A stretch of DNA of 64,000 nucleotides from Channallabes apus (Eukaryota; Chordata; Actinopteri; Siluriformes; Clariidae): the NCBI GenBank assembly GCA_030522415.1, contig CM060125.1, positions 31,907,669 to 31,971,668 on the forward strand. The letters are read 5' to 3'. The translations under genes and the position numbers were made by a program. Shown here in pieces: positions 44,846 through 56,493 of the stretch. The stretch's first letter is position 1. The number at the start of each line of letters is the position of its first letter. The notes under the pieces were generated by a model. It worked only from the letters and a program-made list of their open reading frames with translations. It was not told the DNA's origin and did no database searches.

Positions 44846-45200
44846 TAAGGAGCTAAACTTCAGCCGTAAAATGAGACGCTGCGCAATAAGGAGCCAAACA
44901 AACCGGAAGCTGCGAATAAGGAGCTAAACTTCAGCCGCAGAGTGAGACGCTGCGCAATAAGGAGCCAAACAAACCAGAAGCTGCGAATAAGGAGCTAAAC
45001 TTCAGCCGCAGAGTGAGACGCTGCGCAATAAGGAGCCAAACGAATCGGAAGCTGCTTTTATTGATAAACTGCGCAGCTTTCGCCAGCGTGAACACTCCCG
45101 TTAGTAACGAGGCGAATAAGGAGCTAAACTTCAGCCGCGGAATGAGATGCTGCACAATAAGGAGCCAAACAAACCGGAAGTTGCGAATAAGGAGCTAACC
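44846..45200. repeat. 71-bp tandem repeat in the hAT-like element
   Basis: Units around TGCGAATAAGGAGCTAAAC start at 44911 and 44982 (period 71), with a partial unit before and a further copy near 45114 after a spacer. Each unit also holds a second, related GCAATAAGGAGCCAAAC half, so the 71-bp unit is itself an imperfect doublet. Confidence 0.75.
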
Positions 45201-46127
45201 TTCAGCCTCGTGTGCTTAGGGGCATCATATCTTTCGCTAGAAAGTTATAAACGGCCCTGGTTATATCCTTGCTCCTTTTGGACACCTTTCATAAAGTGTA
45301 ATGGTCACGAAAGACGACGCAATCGATATCCCCACTGCTAGCGTTGCTAGTTGACGGAGTAGCATCGGCCCGCATGTTCATGCTCTATGTGGTCGTGTGG
45401 GTGATGCGTTCATATAACGGAGTTCGTGCTACCTTTTTTGTCGACAATTTCAACATCTTTGGATAATAACTCGAGGTTAGATTCACTTTCGTCGCTGCTT
45501 CCACTCTTTTTTTTTTTTTTTTTTGTCGTCCTGGTGTCAAGTTTGCTTCGCAAAGTGCGGCAGGAAATTAACTTTGACCTGCACGGCACGCGCAAGCTGC
45601 ACGCTGATTGGTTGTTGTCGTGTTGTTCTGCTGTGTGATTGGCTCTTAAATGAATCCATATCGAGCAAAAAATGTCTATAGCTTTTCATCGTTTTTAAAA
45701 TCAAATAAATCGCGATTCGATATGATATCGTTTATCGGCCCAGCCCTACTTGAGAGACTTTAGACTGCCCTCCAAGGTGCTCAGGAACTTCTACTCCTGC
45801 ACCATAGAGAGCATCCTGACGGGAAACATCATGACCTGGTTCGGGAACAGCACCATGCAGGACAGACGAGCTCTACAGAGGGTGGTGCGATCAGCCGAGC
45901 GCATCATCCGCACTGAGCTCCCTGACCTGCACTCGATCTACAGCAAGCGGTGCTGGACTAAGGCCAGGAAGATCATGAAGGACATCAGTCACCCCAGTAA
46001 TGGACTGTTCTCTTTGTTGCGGTCTGGGAAGCGATTCCGCTCCCTAAAGGCCAACACAGAGAGGCTGAGGAGGAGCTTCTTCCCGCAGGCGATAAGGTCT
46101 CTCAATCACACGTTCACACAGGACTAA

Positions 46128-46526
46128 TAACATCTTTTTAAGCTCACAACACTGACTGGACAATCATGGACACATTCATACACACTTGCACTAAATATTT
46201 ATACATCTGGACAATTGCACATGTCACTTTCATTAGTCACCTTTCATGCATATTTGCACAACCACTGACACTTTAATTCTATATACATATATACTCTATC
46301 TACCCTATATTTCTATATTTTGCAATATTTTATTATGCCCTTATTGTACAGTTAATTTTACTAGTTAAGTTTATTTCTTTAGTATTTCTTTTTTATTGAT
46401 TATTTATTTTGCGTACAAGCTTTTATTTTCTTTTTAAGGTCACTGGCGGTCATGTAAGCATTTCACTGCATATTATACTGTGTATGACTGTGTATGTGAC
46501 AAATAAAATTTTAATTTTAATTTGAA
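46128..46526 (+). repeat. Rex1-like LINE 3'UTR
   Basis: A/T-rich sequence after the ORF2 stop, ending in ACAAATAAAATTTTAATTTT and a TTTGAA tail where the Gypsy-3 LTR resumes (TTTACAACAGC). Confidence 0.7.
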
Positions 46527-46662
46527 TTTACAACAGCTCAACAGTAGTGCAATTATCCTCCTATATCCCTATCCGGCTCCTTTACTCTTCTTCTTCATTC
46601 CCGCTTATTCTTACACTGCCACCTAGTGTTGCGGTTGCAATACATAATCAGTGAACACAACA

Positions 46663-49600
46663 TTTCCTCTCTCTTTAAAAGAACACACTCCGTATATAAG
46701 TGATTGTTAATAACAAACAAAGGTAATAAGTAAATCTCTCTTTCTTAACTTGACTAATGTCTAGTGCATAATCAGTAAACTTCGAACCTTGTAAACAGTA
46801 TTAGCTATATTAATAATCAAGATTTTGCTTCAAGATCAACTTTTTTTTTGGTCAACTATGACATGACATAGTCCTTTTGCCACTTGGGATTGTGTTTAAC
46901 ACGTGGCTGTTTGTGAGAAGGAGAATGACTAACACCTGTATGTATCAGTCCAGATGTGTCACAGTCTTGTCCAGCCACAGGAGGAATCTGGGCAAGATGA
47001 GAGGCATTCCAAGTTTTCCCATCACTCAGTAAGAAAGCGTTTGGACCTATTTTCTTCCTCACGGTTGCAGGAGAAGTAAATCTGGGATGAGCTTTAGGAA
47101 CACGATGAGGCTTCCTTATCCTCACTCTCTCTCCCGGTTGAAAAGAAGGCTTGCGTGCACCACGTTTAGCATCCGTGTAATGCTACATTTTATTCTGATG
47201 CCTCTGAACTGCATGACGAGCAGAGACATCCGCTGGAGACGTGGCAGGCGGCAGGGAAAGAATATCCAATTTGGTGCGCATTTTCCTGCCATAAAGGAGT
47301 TCATACGGCGAGGTAGAAGTTGCAGCATGTGGTGTTGCACGATACACCTGGAGCCAGTTCATTACAGTCTTGACTGTTGAATAGCATTCTGAATGCAGCT
47401 TCTCAGGGCACGATGGAATCTCTCGACAGCTCCGTTAGCAGCAGGATAGTAGACTGATGTTCGGCTGTGGGAGATACCTTGGGTGCGCAGGAATGAAGCA
47501 AAAGCTGCAGAAGTGAACTGCGGACCATTGTCTGTGACAATGTTCTCCGGGTTACCATGACGAGAGAAAACAGATGTCAGGAAGTGAATAACATCCTCAG
47601 TAGTGGCAGTATGTGAAAAGGCAACCTCAGGCCACTTAGAATAATAGTCTGTCAGCGTGATAGCGTACCTGCAAGCGGAAACTGCGGTGTCAAAGGGTCC
47701 TACAATATCAAGGCCAAGTTTCTTCCATGGCCCATCAGGCAGTGGGACTGGTTGCAACGGAGCAGGGCGAGTAGATGCTGTTTTATCGTTAACCTCCAAT
47801 TTCCCTTTGGGATTAATAAAGTTCTTTGAATCTTGAATTCTTTGAAACCTGGCAGAGTATACATGAAGCAATGCAAGAACGTACTTGAGAGTCCATCTTT
47901 GGCCACCAGTAAAGGTCACGCAGATGTTGCTTTGTGCGGACAATTCCTTGATGACTCTCGTGTGCAAGCGTGATCAGTGTGTGTCGTAAGGAGAGTGGCA
48001 CGATGAGTCTTGAGCCTCTGAGGATGTAGTTATCCTTGACTGAGAGCTCATCTCTGATATTGTAGTATAGAGACAGTACACCACTTACTGATTTGACGGA
48101 GGGCGGCCAACCACTTTCAATTTGCGAGCGCAAGGCTGACAGTTCAGGACAAGAAGAGCAAGCAGAGTCATAGTCAGCCACCGGAAGGGAGCTCAGAGCA
48201 GCAGAAATCTGTGCCACCATCTCGGGCTCTGCATCTGGGATAGAGTCAGAAGGCACAGGTAACGGGAGGCGTGAAAGACAATCAGCAGTATAGTTCTGAG
48301 AGCCTGGTCGATAGATAATATCGTAATCAAAACAGAGCAGGCGTGCCGACCAACGGGCAACCCGCATTCCAGCTCGACCGATTCCCTTTGTGCTGAGCAG
48401 TCTCGTCAATGCCTGGTGATCTGTGCGGAGAGTAAAACGACGTCCCAACAGATATGTTCTCCATTTTTCTATAGCCCACACGCAAGCTAGTGCTTCTTTT
48501 TCAATGGAACAGTGCTTCTGTTCACAAGAAGTTGCTTAACTTCCTCAAAGCTGCTTTGTGCTGCAGGGGTCCATGTAAATGTGTCTTTTCCATTGGCACA
48601 GGCACGCATAGGAGCCACAACTGTTGCAAAGTTAGGCAGAAACTTTGAATACCAGGATACTAGGCCCAGAAAGGATCTCAGGGCAACAGCATCAGATGGA
48701 GTAGGGGCTTCCAGGACGGCCTTAATGTGTTCTTGGTCAGGAAGAATGCCATCTGCAGTAATGGTATGACCTAGGAAGCGTAGGGAGATCTTCCTAAAGT
48801 GACATTTGTTCTCATTAAGCACCAATCCAGCTTCCTTCAGCTTTTGGAGGACAGTGTTGAGGTTCTGATCATGCTCAACAGGGGTGTTGCCATAGACAAT
48901 GAGGTCATCCAAATAATTTTGAACACCTGGGAAGCCATTTAGGATGTCAGCCATCATTTTCTGGAAGGCTGAGGGAGCCGACGCAAGGCCATATGGAACT
49001 CTGCAAAATCTGAACAGACCATCATGTGTGATGAATGCTGTAAGGTCTCTGCTATCTTCATGAAGAGGTAATTGGTAGTATGCATTAGCCAGATCAATTG
49101 TAGAAAACATCTTTGCACCTTGTAAATTTGCAAACAGTTCATCCACATGAGGTAGAGGGTAGCAGTCAATGATCACAGCTTTGTTTGGTTCACAGAGATC
49201 TGTGCACATCCGTATTCCATCAGTTTTTCGTCCCGTGACCACAATAGGTGAAACCCAAGGTGATGCATCAATTTTTTTCAATCACACCAGCTTTCAGCAA
49301 GCGCTCCAGTTCAGCTGAGACAGAAGCTCTTACAGCAAAAGGCAGGCGTCATAGTTTCTGGCGTACTGGTTTAACAGTTGAATCAATTTTTACCTTATGC
49401 ACAAAGTTTCGTGCACAACCAATGTCTGGAGTAGTAGGGATGCAGGAAGCAGGTGAAACAGTTACATAGCTGACGGCAGGAGCAGTAGAGATGCCAGAAG
49501 TAGATGCAGGATTTGTGGTAAGTACGGGTGGGAGGACAGTGTTACCTTTGATGCAGATGTTTAAGGCTTTCATAAGATCTCTTCCCAAGAGAGAGGTGCC

Positions 49601-50726
49601 CTCCTTCACCACATAGAATGTGACTGGGGCAGTGAAAACTCCTCTACTCACTTTGACTTGTAGGCAGCCAAGCACAGAGATTCTCTTCCTTGTATAGGTC
49701 ACTAACTGACTAACAGCTGGGAGCAGTGGTGTTTCATTGAAGTACTGAATATAGATGTAGCGTGGCAAAATCGATACTGCTGATCCTGTGTCAACAACTA
49801 GTTCGTGCTCTGTGGTAAGGGTGTACTGATATTGATTTTGCACTTAAGTGTGTTTGGCACATGGTAAGGGTTGTTTAAGTACAGCACAGTCAGTTTAGGT
49901 AGCTGAATCTCACCTACATCACTTGTCCTGGATGAGCGACAAACACGAGCAAAATGTCCAACTTTCTGGCAAGACTTGCAAGTTGCTTTGGCTGCAGGGC
50001 ACTGAGAAGAATTAGCTAAATGTTTGTCAGAACCACACCTGAAACAGCTGCGGGAAGGTGCAGTGGAGGCATTAAATGGCTTATTTGGATACGCATGCTG
50101 TTTGTATTTCTTTTTAGTGAATCGTGAACGGGGTTGTACAGCTTGCACTGGGATACTGTCCTTTGCCGCTATTGTTTTAGCTTATTGAACAGCTGATTCT
50201 ATTTGCAATGGTCTTGTTAAAGCTTTATCCAGTGTCAGATCAGGTTCGAGCAGGAACCTCTCTCTTATGTTTGGATTACTCACATGTTCAATCAACTGAT
50301 CATGGAGCATTTCATCTGTTTTATCATCAAACCCGCATTTTGAAACAAGATCACGCAGCATGGCCGCATACTGTGCAATAGTCTCATGAGGTGCTTGTCT
50401 TCGCTGTCTGAAGGTGTCTCGGTGCATAGTGTTTCTCTAAAGCAGCGACAGCAGAGTCAGAGGAGTCACCTGTATCTGGAAGCGAGTAGAAAGTCCGTTG
50501 CCCCTCGGCTCCGAGACAGTGGAGCAATGTAGCTCTCCTGCGGGCTTCAGGCCAAGCGTCACCTGCCGCATTAATTACCAGTAGGTAATTCTTGAAAATC
50601 CGCATCCACATGTCGAAGGGTGTCGACGGCTCTCCCGGGCACGGCAAAAACATCGGGGGTGCAGGCACATTTCCAGTCATAATGAGTCAGCAAAAAGAAG
50701 CAAAAATATCCACCTCGTCGCCAATT
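46663..50726 (-). pseudogene. Gypsy-3 gag-pol, multiply frameshifted
   Basis: Right to left: gag (50680-50384, then 50427-50182 in another frame), a stop, and a nucleocapsid with CFRCGSDKH...C and CKSCQKVGHFARVC zinc knuckles (50148-49798). Protease follows with LVVDTGSAVSILP intact (49843-49349), then RT (49281-48487; MCTDLCEPNKA, catalytic YLDD). About 60 codons of RNase H including its first Asp are deleted at about 48515. RNase H end and integrase zinc finger (48481-47813; ...HESHQGIVRTK...CILCQ), integrase core (47967-47362; DIVGPF, TDNGPQF, NGAVERF) and C-terminus (47340-46856) follow. A GGATTAATAAAG-type LINE-tail fragment of about 45 bp (47800-47850) breaks the integrase. Confidence 0.85.
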
Positions 50727-50940
50727 TGTTATGGTGGTAACCAAAATAACCAGGCCAGGGATTAGAACAAAAAAACAGTTTACTTAACAACTAGTACAGT
50801 AACATTTACAACAGCTCAACAGTAGTGCAATTATCCTCCTATATCCCTATCCGTCTCCTTTACTCTTCTTCTTCATTCCCGCTTATTCTTACACTGCCAC
50901 CTAGTGTTGCGGTTGCAATACATAATCAGTGAACACAACA
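50727..50940 (-). repeat. Gypsy-3 5' LTR (intact)
   Basis: 214 bp. Left partner pieces at 37453-37532 and 46527-46662 match it with few differences (for example TCCGGCTCC versus TCCGTCTCC, AGCTTACTT versus AGTTTACTT). In the element's own sense, a purine-rich AAAGAGAGAGGAAA lies beside the 3' LTR as the polypurine tract (46663-46676). Confidence 0.88.
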
Positions 50941-51090
50941 GAGTGCAATAAATACAGTATACGTGATGTAAAGTGCAAATGCAACTAGCAGCATGGAGAT
51001 ATATGATTATATTGTGCGTATTTATGTTTGTGCTGTTTTTGTTATGTTAAATGTAAGCATGTCCATGGTATCTTTTGAGTGAGTTGATAA

Positions 51091-52560
51091 TTCAATTCAA
51101 TTTTATTTGTATAGTGCTTTTAACAATTGACATTGTCTCAAAACAGCTTTACACAATCAAAAGAATTATTTAAGTTTGTATGGAATGTGAATGTGTATGA
51201 ATCAAAAATGTTCAGATAGTCCCTGGTGAGCAAGCCGCGGGCGACAGTGGCAAGGAAAAACTCCCTGAGATGGTAATAGGAAGAAACCTTGAGAGGAACC
51301 AGACTCAACAGGGAACCCATCCTCATCTGGGTGAAACAGAAAGCAGGAAATGATCTGCATTTATACAGTGTGTTAGGTGGCAGCAGGTCAGCTATAATAG
51401 TTGATGTTAATTGATGTTAATATGGAGTCCAGTAGTTATTGGAGACTCAGATAGACTTGTAGAAAGTTCCAGTCCTGAACTATCGAATTGTCAAATCCTC
51501 AGAGAAACAGCTGACAACACCAGTCGAGGCCAGAACCATCTTCTAAGTAGATAGAATCATCCCCAGACACCAGACGCTTCCCAAAGAGACACACGGGGCA
51601 TCCATGCGGCGAGACCTCCAACCAGAAACGGGGCTCCAGGATGGATCAGACAGGTCCGGAGGGCAGAGGGAGTCTGGATCACTGGCAGCTCAGGAATGAC
51701 ATGTGTAGCTCGACAGAGAGAGAGAAAGAGTGAAAGGGGGAGACAGGGGGAGAGAGGAAAGAGAAAGAGGGGGAGAAAGAGAAGAAGAGGAGAGATGGCA
51801 GTTAGGTGTGGTCACAGTAACAATGTATAATGTGAATGTATATTTACTGTAGAGGGCAAGCAGGGACTCCGGCAGGACTAACTATGACATCATAACTAAA
51901 AGGGAGAGCCAGAAGGAAACACAAACATGAGGGCTCCCTGAGATGTAAAGCAAACAATCACCTCACCGTCAACAAACCTGAGTGATCAAATGAGAGTGAG
52001 GAAGACAGCATCTAAACATACCAGTTCACCATAATACTCTACGTCCATGAGTCCCCTAGATCTGCTCCTTTACCTAAGACAAATCTATTTATAAAAATGC
52101 TTGGCTAAATAAATAGGTTTTTAGCCTAGACTTAAACACTGAGACTGTGTCTGAGTCCCGAACACTATTTGGAAGACTATTCCATAATTTTGGGGCTTCG
52201 TAAGAAAAAGCTCTGCCCCCAGCTGCAGTTTTCATAATATGCGGTACTGACAAGCAGCCTGCATCCTTTGATCGAAGTAGGCGTGGCGGATCGTAAGACA
52301 CTAGCAGTTCGCTCAGATACGGCGGCGCGAGACCATTTAATGCTTTATATGTCAAGAGTAGTATTTTAAAATCAATGCGAAATTTCACGGGGAGCCAATG
52401 TAGTGAAGATAGGATAGGGGTGATGTGCTCATATCTTCTGGTTCTAGTGAGGACTCTCGCTGCTGCATTCTGGACTAGTTGAAGCTTGTTTATGCACCTA
52501 ACTGAACAACCAGACAGTAAGGCATTACAATAGTCCAACCTAGAAGTGATAAAAGCACTT
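51091..52560 (-). mobile_element. L2 LINE copy D, 5'-truncated
   Basis: A complete 3'UTR (51091-52088) plus the ORF2 C-terminal domain on the minus strand, truncated at about 52560. Confidence 0.85.
52089..52538 (-). pseudogene. L2 copy D ORF2 C-terminal fragment
   Basis: 149 codons, open, starting in [11 protein letters not shown] and ending [13 protein letters not shown]. It lacks the RT catalytic region. Very close to copy B in this region, with substitutions such as TAAGG for TTAGG. Confidence 0.85.
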
Positions 52561-52582
52561 CTCTAAATAAGTCTGATAGCTT

Positions 52583-53476
52583 GAGCAAAATTCAATTCAA
52601 TTCAATTCAGTTTTATTTGTATATCGCTTTTAACAATTGACATTGTCTCAAAACAGCTTTACACAATCAAAAGAATTATTTAAGTTTGTATGGAATGTGA
52701 ATAGGCGGAGCGGTGGTGTAGTGGTTAGCACTGTCACCTTGCACCTCCAGGGTCTGGGTTCGATTCCCCGGCCAGGCTCGATTCCCATCTCTGTGTGCAT
52801 GGAGTTTGCATGTTCTCCCCGTGCTTGGTGGGTTTCCTCCGGGTACTCCGGTTTCCTCCCACAGTCCAAAGATATGCAGGTTAGGCGAATTGGCGTTCCC
52901 AAATTGCCCATAATGTGTGATTGGGTGTGTGAGTGTGTGTATGTGTGTGCCCTGCGATGGATTGGCACCCTGTCCAGGGTGTACCCCGCCTAGTGCCCGA
53001 AGTCTCCTGGGATAGGCTCCAGGTCCCCCGCGACCCTGGACACAGGATTAAGCGGTATAGAAAATGAATGAATGAATGAATGAATGGAATGTGAATGTGT
53101 ATGAATCAAAATGTTCAGATAGTCCCTGGTGAGCAAGCCCGAGGGCGACAGTGGCAAGGAAAAACTCCCTGAGTTTTCATCTCCACACGGATGATGACTT
53201 CCTGAGATGGTAATAGGAAGAAACCTTGAGAGGAACCAGACTCAACAGGGAACCCATCCTCATCTGGGTGAAACAGAAAGCAGGAAATGATCTGCATTTA
53301 TACAGTGTGTTAGGTGGCAGGTGGTTCAGCTATAATAGTTGATGTTAATTGATGTTAATATGGAGTCCAGTAGTTATTGGAGACTCGTAGACAGATAGAC
53401 TTGTAGAAAGTTCCAGTCCTGAACTATCGAATTGTCAAGTCCTCAGAGAAACAGCTGACAACACCAGTCGAGGCCA
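52583..53476 (-). mobile_element. L2 3'-tail, split by a SINE
   Basis: 52583-52702 and 53086-53476 together form an L2 tail on the minus strand. The SINE between them duplicated ggaatgtgaat. A short extra stretch (about 53174-53202) repeats the CTCCCTGAG junction. The tail abuts the Rex1-like fragment at 53477. Confidence 0.8.
52703..53085 (+). mobile_element. DANA/Mermaid-type SINE, full length
   Basis: tRNA-like head, body and GAATGAATGA tail as in the 24906 copy, with which it is nearly identical. The 11-bp target-site duplication ggaatgtgaat is at 52692-52702 and 53086-53096. Confidence 0.9.
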
Positions 53477-54270
53477 ACAGGCAAAACAGCTGTTGCTTAG
53501 TCTGGGGGTCTTGCAATGCATGCTGCGGTAGCGCTTGTCGGATGGTAAAAGTGTAAACAAGTCATGAGCTGGGTGGGTGGGATTTCTGATGATGTTGTTG
53601 GCCCTCTTGGTACAGCGGGACGAATATATGTCTATAATGGCTGGTTGAGCTGATCTGGTGATCTTCTCGGCTGTCCTTACCACCCTCTGCAGGGCCTTCT
53701 GTTCAGCAGGAGTGCAGTTCCCGTACCAGACTGAGAGGCTGCTGGTGAGGATGCTTTCAATAGCTCATCTGTAGAAGGTGGTGAGTGCCGGAAGTGGAAG
53801 GTCAGCTTTTCTCATCCTTTGGAGGAAGTGGAGGCGTTGCTGTGCCTTCTTAACTATGGAGGTGGTGTTGGTGTTCCATGTCAGATCATCTGTGATGTGC
53901 ACCCCCAGAAACTTGGTGCTTTTGACAGACTCCACAACACTGCCATTTACAGTGAGAGGGGTATGCGGCTTCTGGTTCTTCCTAAAGTCCACATTTATTT
54001 CTTTTGTTTTACTGACATTAAGTTGTAGGTTGTTTCTGTCGCATCAGTTGATGAGTTGATGTGCCTCCTCTCTATAGTCTGAGTCGTTGTAGTCACTGAT
54101 GAGGCCCACCACTGTTGTGTCGCCTGTGAACTTGATGATATGGTTCGAATTGTACAACTGTCATGTGTCATCAGCGTGAACAGCAGAGGGCTCAGCACAC
54201 ATCCCTGGGGGTTCATGATGATGGTCTCTGAGGAGTTTTTGCCAACTTTAACTGTCTGTGGTCTTCCTGT
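53477..54270 (-). pseudogene. Rex1/CR1-like LINE RT fragment
   Basis: Minus-strand pieces: [18 protein letters not shown] (near 54210), a degraded palm, then SVVESVKSTKFLGVHITDDLTW and KKAQQRLHFLQRMRKADL (53992-53765), and VVRTAEKITRSAQPAIIDIYSSRC (53683 on; given here in two overlapping words). Several frameshifts. It is a different subfamily from the copy at 37533. Confidence 0.8.
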
Positions 54271-54701
54271 AAGAAAGTCATATTTGCATGCAGTGTTTGG
54301 TGTGTTATGTGGCTGAGTGTGGTAAAGTAGGCGGGGTCATGTTCCTTTTATCTCAGCTTTTCATTGGCTTCACTTTGTCTTCTTTCCATCATATACTGTA
54401 TATCCTTCTGTCTTCCGCTGACACGTGTAACATTACGATGGTGTGAAAACTGAACCATTTTCCAAATCTTAAATGTTGATTTTTAGGTCTTGATGGTTAT
54501 GTGTAAAATAATAAATAAATGTTTGACTTTTTATATTTTTACAGGCGATGGGTTTATTAAGATGGAAGCTGTAGGGCACGGACCACCTGTAAACTCATGT
54601 GTGTCCCCCTGTGATGCTGTTGGCGGATGTAAATTGTGTTGTCACAGTTAATTGTTTATGTAAATAAATGTCTTCCCTTATGTCCTTTCTCTCTCTTTCA
54701 G
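54271..54701 (+). other. Inferred exchanger intron just upstream of the coding exon
   Basis: A/T-rich sequence with no ORF or repeat match. It ends in a pyrimidine-rich tract (CTTTCTCTCTCTTTCAG) and AG at 54700-54701, a strong splice acceptor. Confidence 0.6.
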
Positions 54702-56493
54702 GAACGTCCAGGTACTGTATCTCAGAGAAGATCCTTTACAGAACGGAACGGTCCATGGAGCTCTCAAGGACGACCGGCCTCTGCCTCTGGTTAGGCCTGG
54801 TCTCTGTGGCGACGACCCTGACACACGTCGATGCCAGGGTTGTAAACGAGTCATGTTCAGAGGAGACGTCGAAATGTAAGCCAGGAATCCTGCTGCCAAT
54901 CTGGTATCCAGAGAATCCATCTACTGGGGACAAAATGGCACGTGTGATCGTCTACTTTGTAGCGATGATCTACATGTTCTTGGGGGTGTCCATCATCGCA
55001 GACCGCTTCATGGCTGCCATCGAGGTCATAACGTCTCAGGAGAGAGAAATCGTGGTGAAGAGGGCGAACGGAGAGACAATGACGACTACAGTGCGCATTT
55101 GGAATGAAACCGTGTCGAACCTGACGCTGCTGGCTCTGGGCTCATCTGCTCCCGAGATCCTGCTCTCACTGATCGAGATCTGCGGTCACGGGTTTCACGC
55201 TGGAGATCTAGGGCCATCCACCATCGTAGGCAGTGCCGCTTTTAACATGTTTGCCATCATTGGCATTTGTGTGTCTGCAGTGCCGGAGGGTGAAGTGCGT
55301 AAAGTGAAGCACCTGCGTGTGTTCTTCGTGACAGCAGCTTGCAGCATATTTGCATATGTGTGGCTCTACATGATCCTCGCTGTTTTCTCACCTAATGAAG
55401 TGCAGGTGTGGGAGGGGCTTATAACACTTGTCTTCTTTCCTGCCTGTGTTATCTTGGCTTGGGCAGCCGACCGCCGTCTGCTGTTCAACAAGTTCACACA
55501 CAAGACCTACAGGGCCGACAAGCATCGTGGCATGATCATCGAGACAGAGGGCGACCGGTCCAAAGGCATCGAGATGGATGGGAAAATGTCAAACTCACAC
55601 TTCCTGGATGGCGGCGCTACTACCAACCTGATGGGGCTGATGGAGGGAAAAGAAATGGACGAGTCACGTCGTGAGATGATCCGGATTTTGAAGGACCTAA
55701 AGCAGAAACATCCGGAGAAGGACCTGGACCAGCTGGTGGAGATGGCAAACTACTACGCTTTGTCACACCAGCAGAAGAGCCGAGCGTTCTACCGCATCCA
55801 GGCCACACGGATGATGACTGGTGCCGGCAACATCCTGAAGAAACATGTTGCTGAACAGGCAAAGCGTAGCACCAGTATCCAGGAAGTGCATGTGGAGGAG
55901 CCAGAGGACTTTGTGATACGGATTGGATTTGAACCTGCTGCGTATCAGTGCTTGGAGAACTGTGGCGCTGTCTTACTAACCATCGTACGCAAAGGTGGTG
56001 ACGTTTCCCAGACGATATACGTCGACTACAAGACTGAAGATGGCTCAGCCAATGCTGGCGCTGATTACGAGTTTACAGAGGGCACTGTGGTGTTTAAACC
56101 TGGTGAGGTCATCAAGGAGATCGCCATCGGAATCATTGACGATGACATCTTCGAGGAGGACGAGCACTTCTTTGTTCGGCTCAGCAATGTCAGGACGCTC
56201 GATTCGGCAAGCGACGACGAGATGTCGGCGTACCCCACGGTGGCCCTTGGCTTTCCCGCTGTAGCCACTGTGACCATCCTGGACGACGACCACGCAGGGA
56301 TCTTCACGTTCGAGAGCGGAACGGCGCACGTGAGCGAGAGTGTGGGAATCATGGAGGTCAAAGTACTCAGGACATCTGGGGCAAGAGGGACCGTCATTGT
56401 TCCATACCGTACTGTCGAGGGACTCGCTAAAGGAGGCGGGGAAGACTTTGAAGACACGTTCGGAGAGCTGGAGTTCAAAAACGATGAGACCTG
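54702..56493 (+). CDS. slc8a3: Sodium/calcium exchanger, SLC8 family (NCX3-like), large coding exon 2
   Basis: Plasma-membrane antiporter that swaps three Na+ for one Ca2+. The exon runs from the acceptor at 54701 to the donor GTAAGA at 56494, with ATG at 54755, giving 579 codons plus two bases. Visible: signal peptide (1-27), membrane segment (about 63-83), alpha-1 repeat with GSSAPE (129-134) and GSAAFN (159-164), further membrane segments to about 238, a basic XIP-like region (239-259), the cytosolic loop, CBD1 (about 388-515) with acidic calcium ligands IIDDDIFEEDE (460-470), and the start of CBD2 (DDDHAGIFTFE). The loop words KGIEMDGKM and MIRILKDLKQKHPEKDL favour NCX3 over NCX1 or NCX2; fish NCX4 is not excluded. 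Human paralogues have Trp where this has Cys196 (TAACSIFAY). Remaining exons lie beyond the window. Confidence 0.88.

Larger units (their letters stand above)
43399..45753. mobile_element. hAT-like non-autonomous DNA transposon, inside the Rex1-like LINE
   Basis: An 8-bp duplication gagacttt (43391-43398 and 45754-45761) flanks it, the hAT target size. The right end reads inward as TAGGGCTGGGCCGATAAACG, and the left end as TAGGCGATTTGGCC followed by TCGATTAATTGAAC-type sequence; the left end seems to have lost a few bases. This matches a fish hAT-type repeat I recall. No transposase frame remains. It holds an L2 tail (43914-44578) and tandem repeats (44846-45200). Confidence 0.65.
37760..46127 (+). 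pseudogene. Rex1-like ORF2 (endonuclease and reverse transcriptase), broken
   Basis: Segments: endonuclease N-terminal half 37766-38316 (LLANVQSLENKLDDLR, KTWLNPAVPDHA, RGGGVCLMVN, SAVYIPPQAD), then an internal deletion removing the rest of the endonuclease; linker and RT start 38340-38704 (RKAAGPDGISGR) with a 15-bp repeat coding Asn-Gly-Ala-Asn-Ala (about 38435-38490). RT resumes at 42542-43008 ([25 protein letters not shown] is split across two segments; [10 protein letters not shown]), shifts frame to 42990-43391 ([25 protein letters not shown]), and finishes after the hAT insertion at 45750-46127 (RDFRLPSKVLRNFYSC ... TFTQD). Each gap matches an insertion or deletion described here. Confidence 0.85.
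37533..46526 (+). mobile_element. Rex1/CR1-like LINE with full-length 5' end, interrupted twice
   Basis: Inserted into the Gypsy-3 left LTR between ACATT and TTTACAAC. It begins ATCCAAGATGGCGCCGG, encodes endonuclease and RT pieces and ends in a (TTTTAATT)n/TTTGAA tail at 46526. An L2 (38705-42541) and a hAT-like element (43399-45753) are inserted within it. The clade name is from recalled fish families; Jockey-superfamily membership is clear from the RT. Confidence 0.8.
37453..50940 (-). mobile_element. Gypsy-3: Ty3/Gypsy retrotransposon with later insertions in its left LTR
   Basis: Minus-strand element bounded by the 5-bp target-site duplication gagtg (37448-37452 and 50941-50945). The right (5') LTR is intact at 50727-50940 (214 bp). 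The left (3') LTR is split into 37453-37532 and 46527-46662 by a Rex1-like LINE. Internal genes at 46663-50726 run gag, protease, RT, RNase H, integrase from right to left and are all damaged by frameshifts or deletions. Confidence 0.9.
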
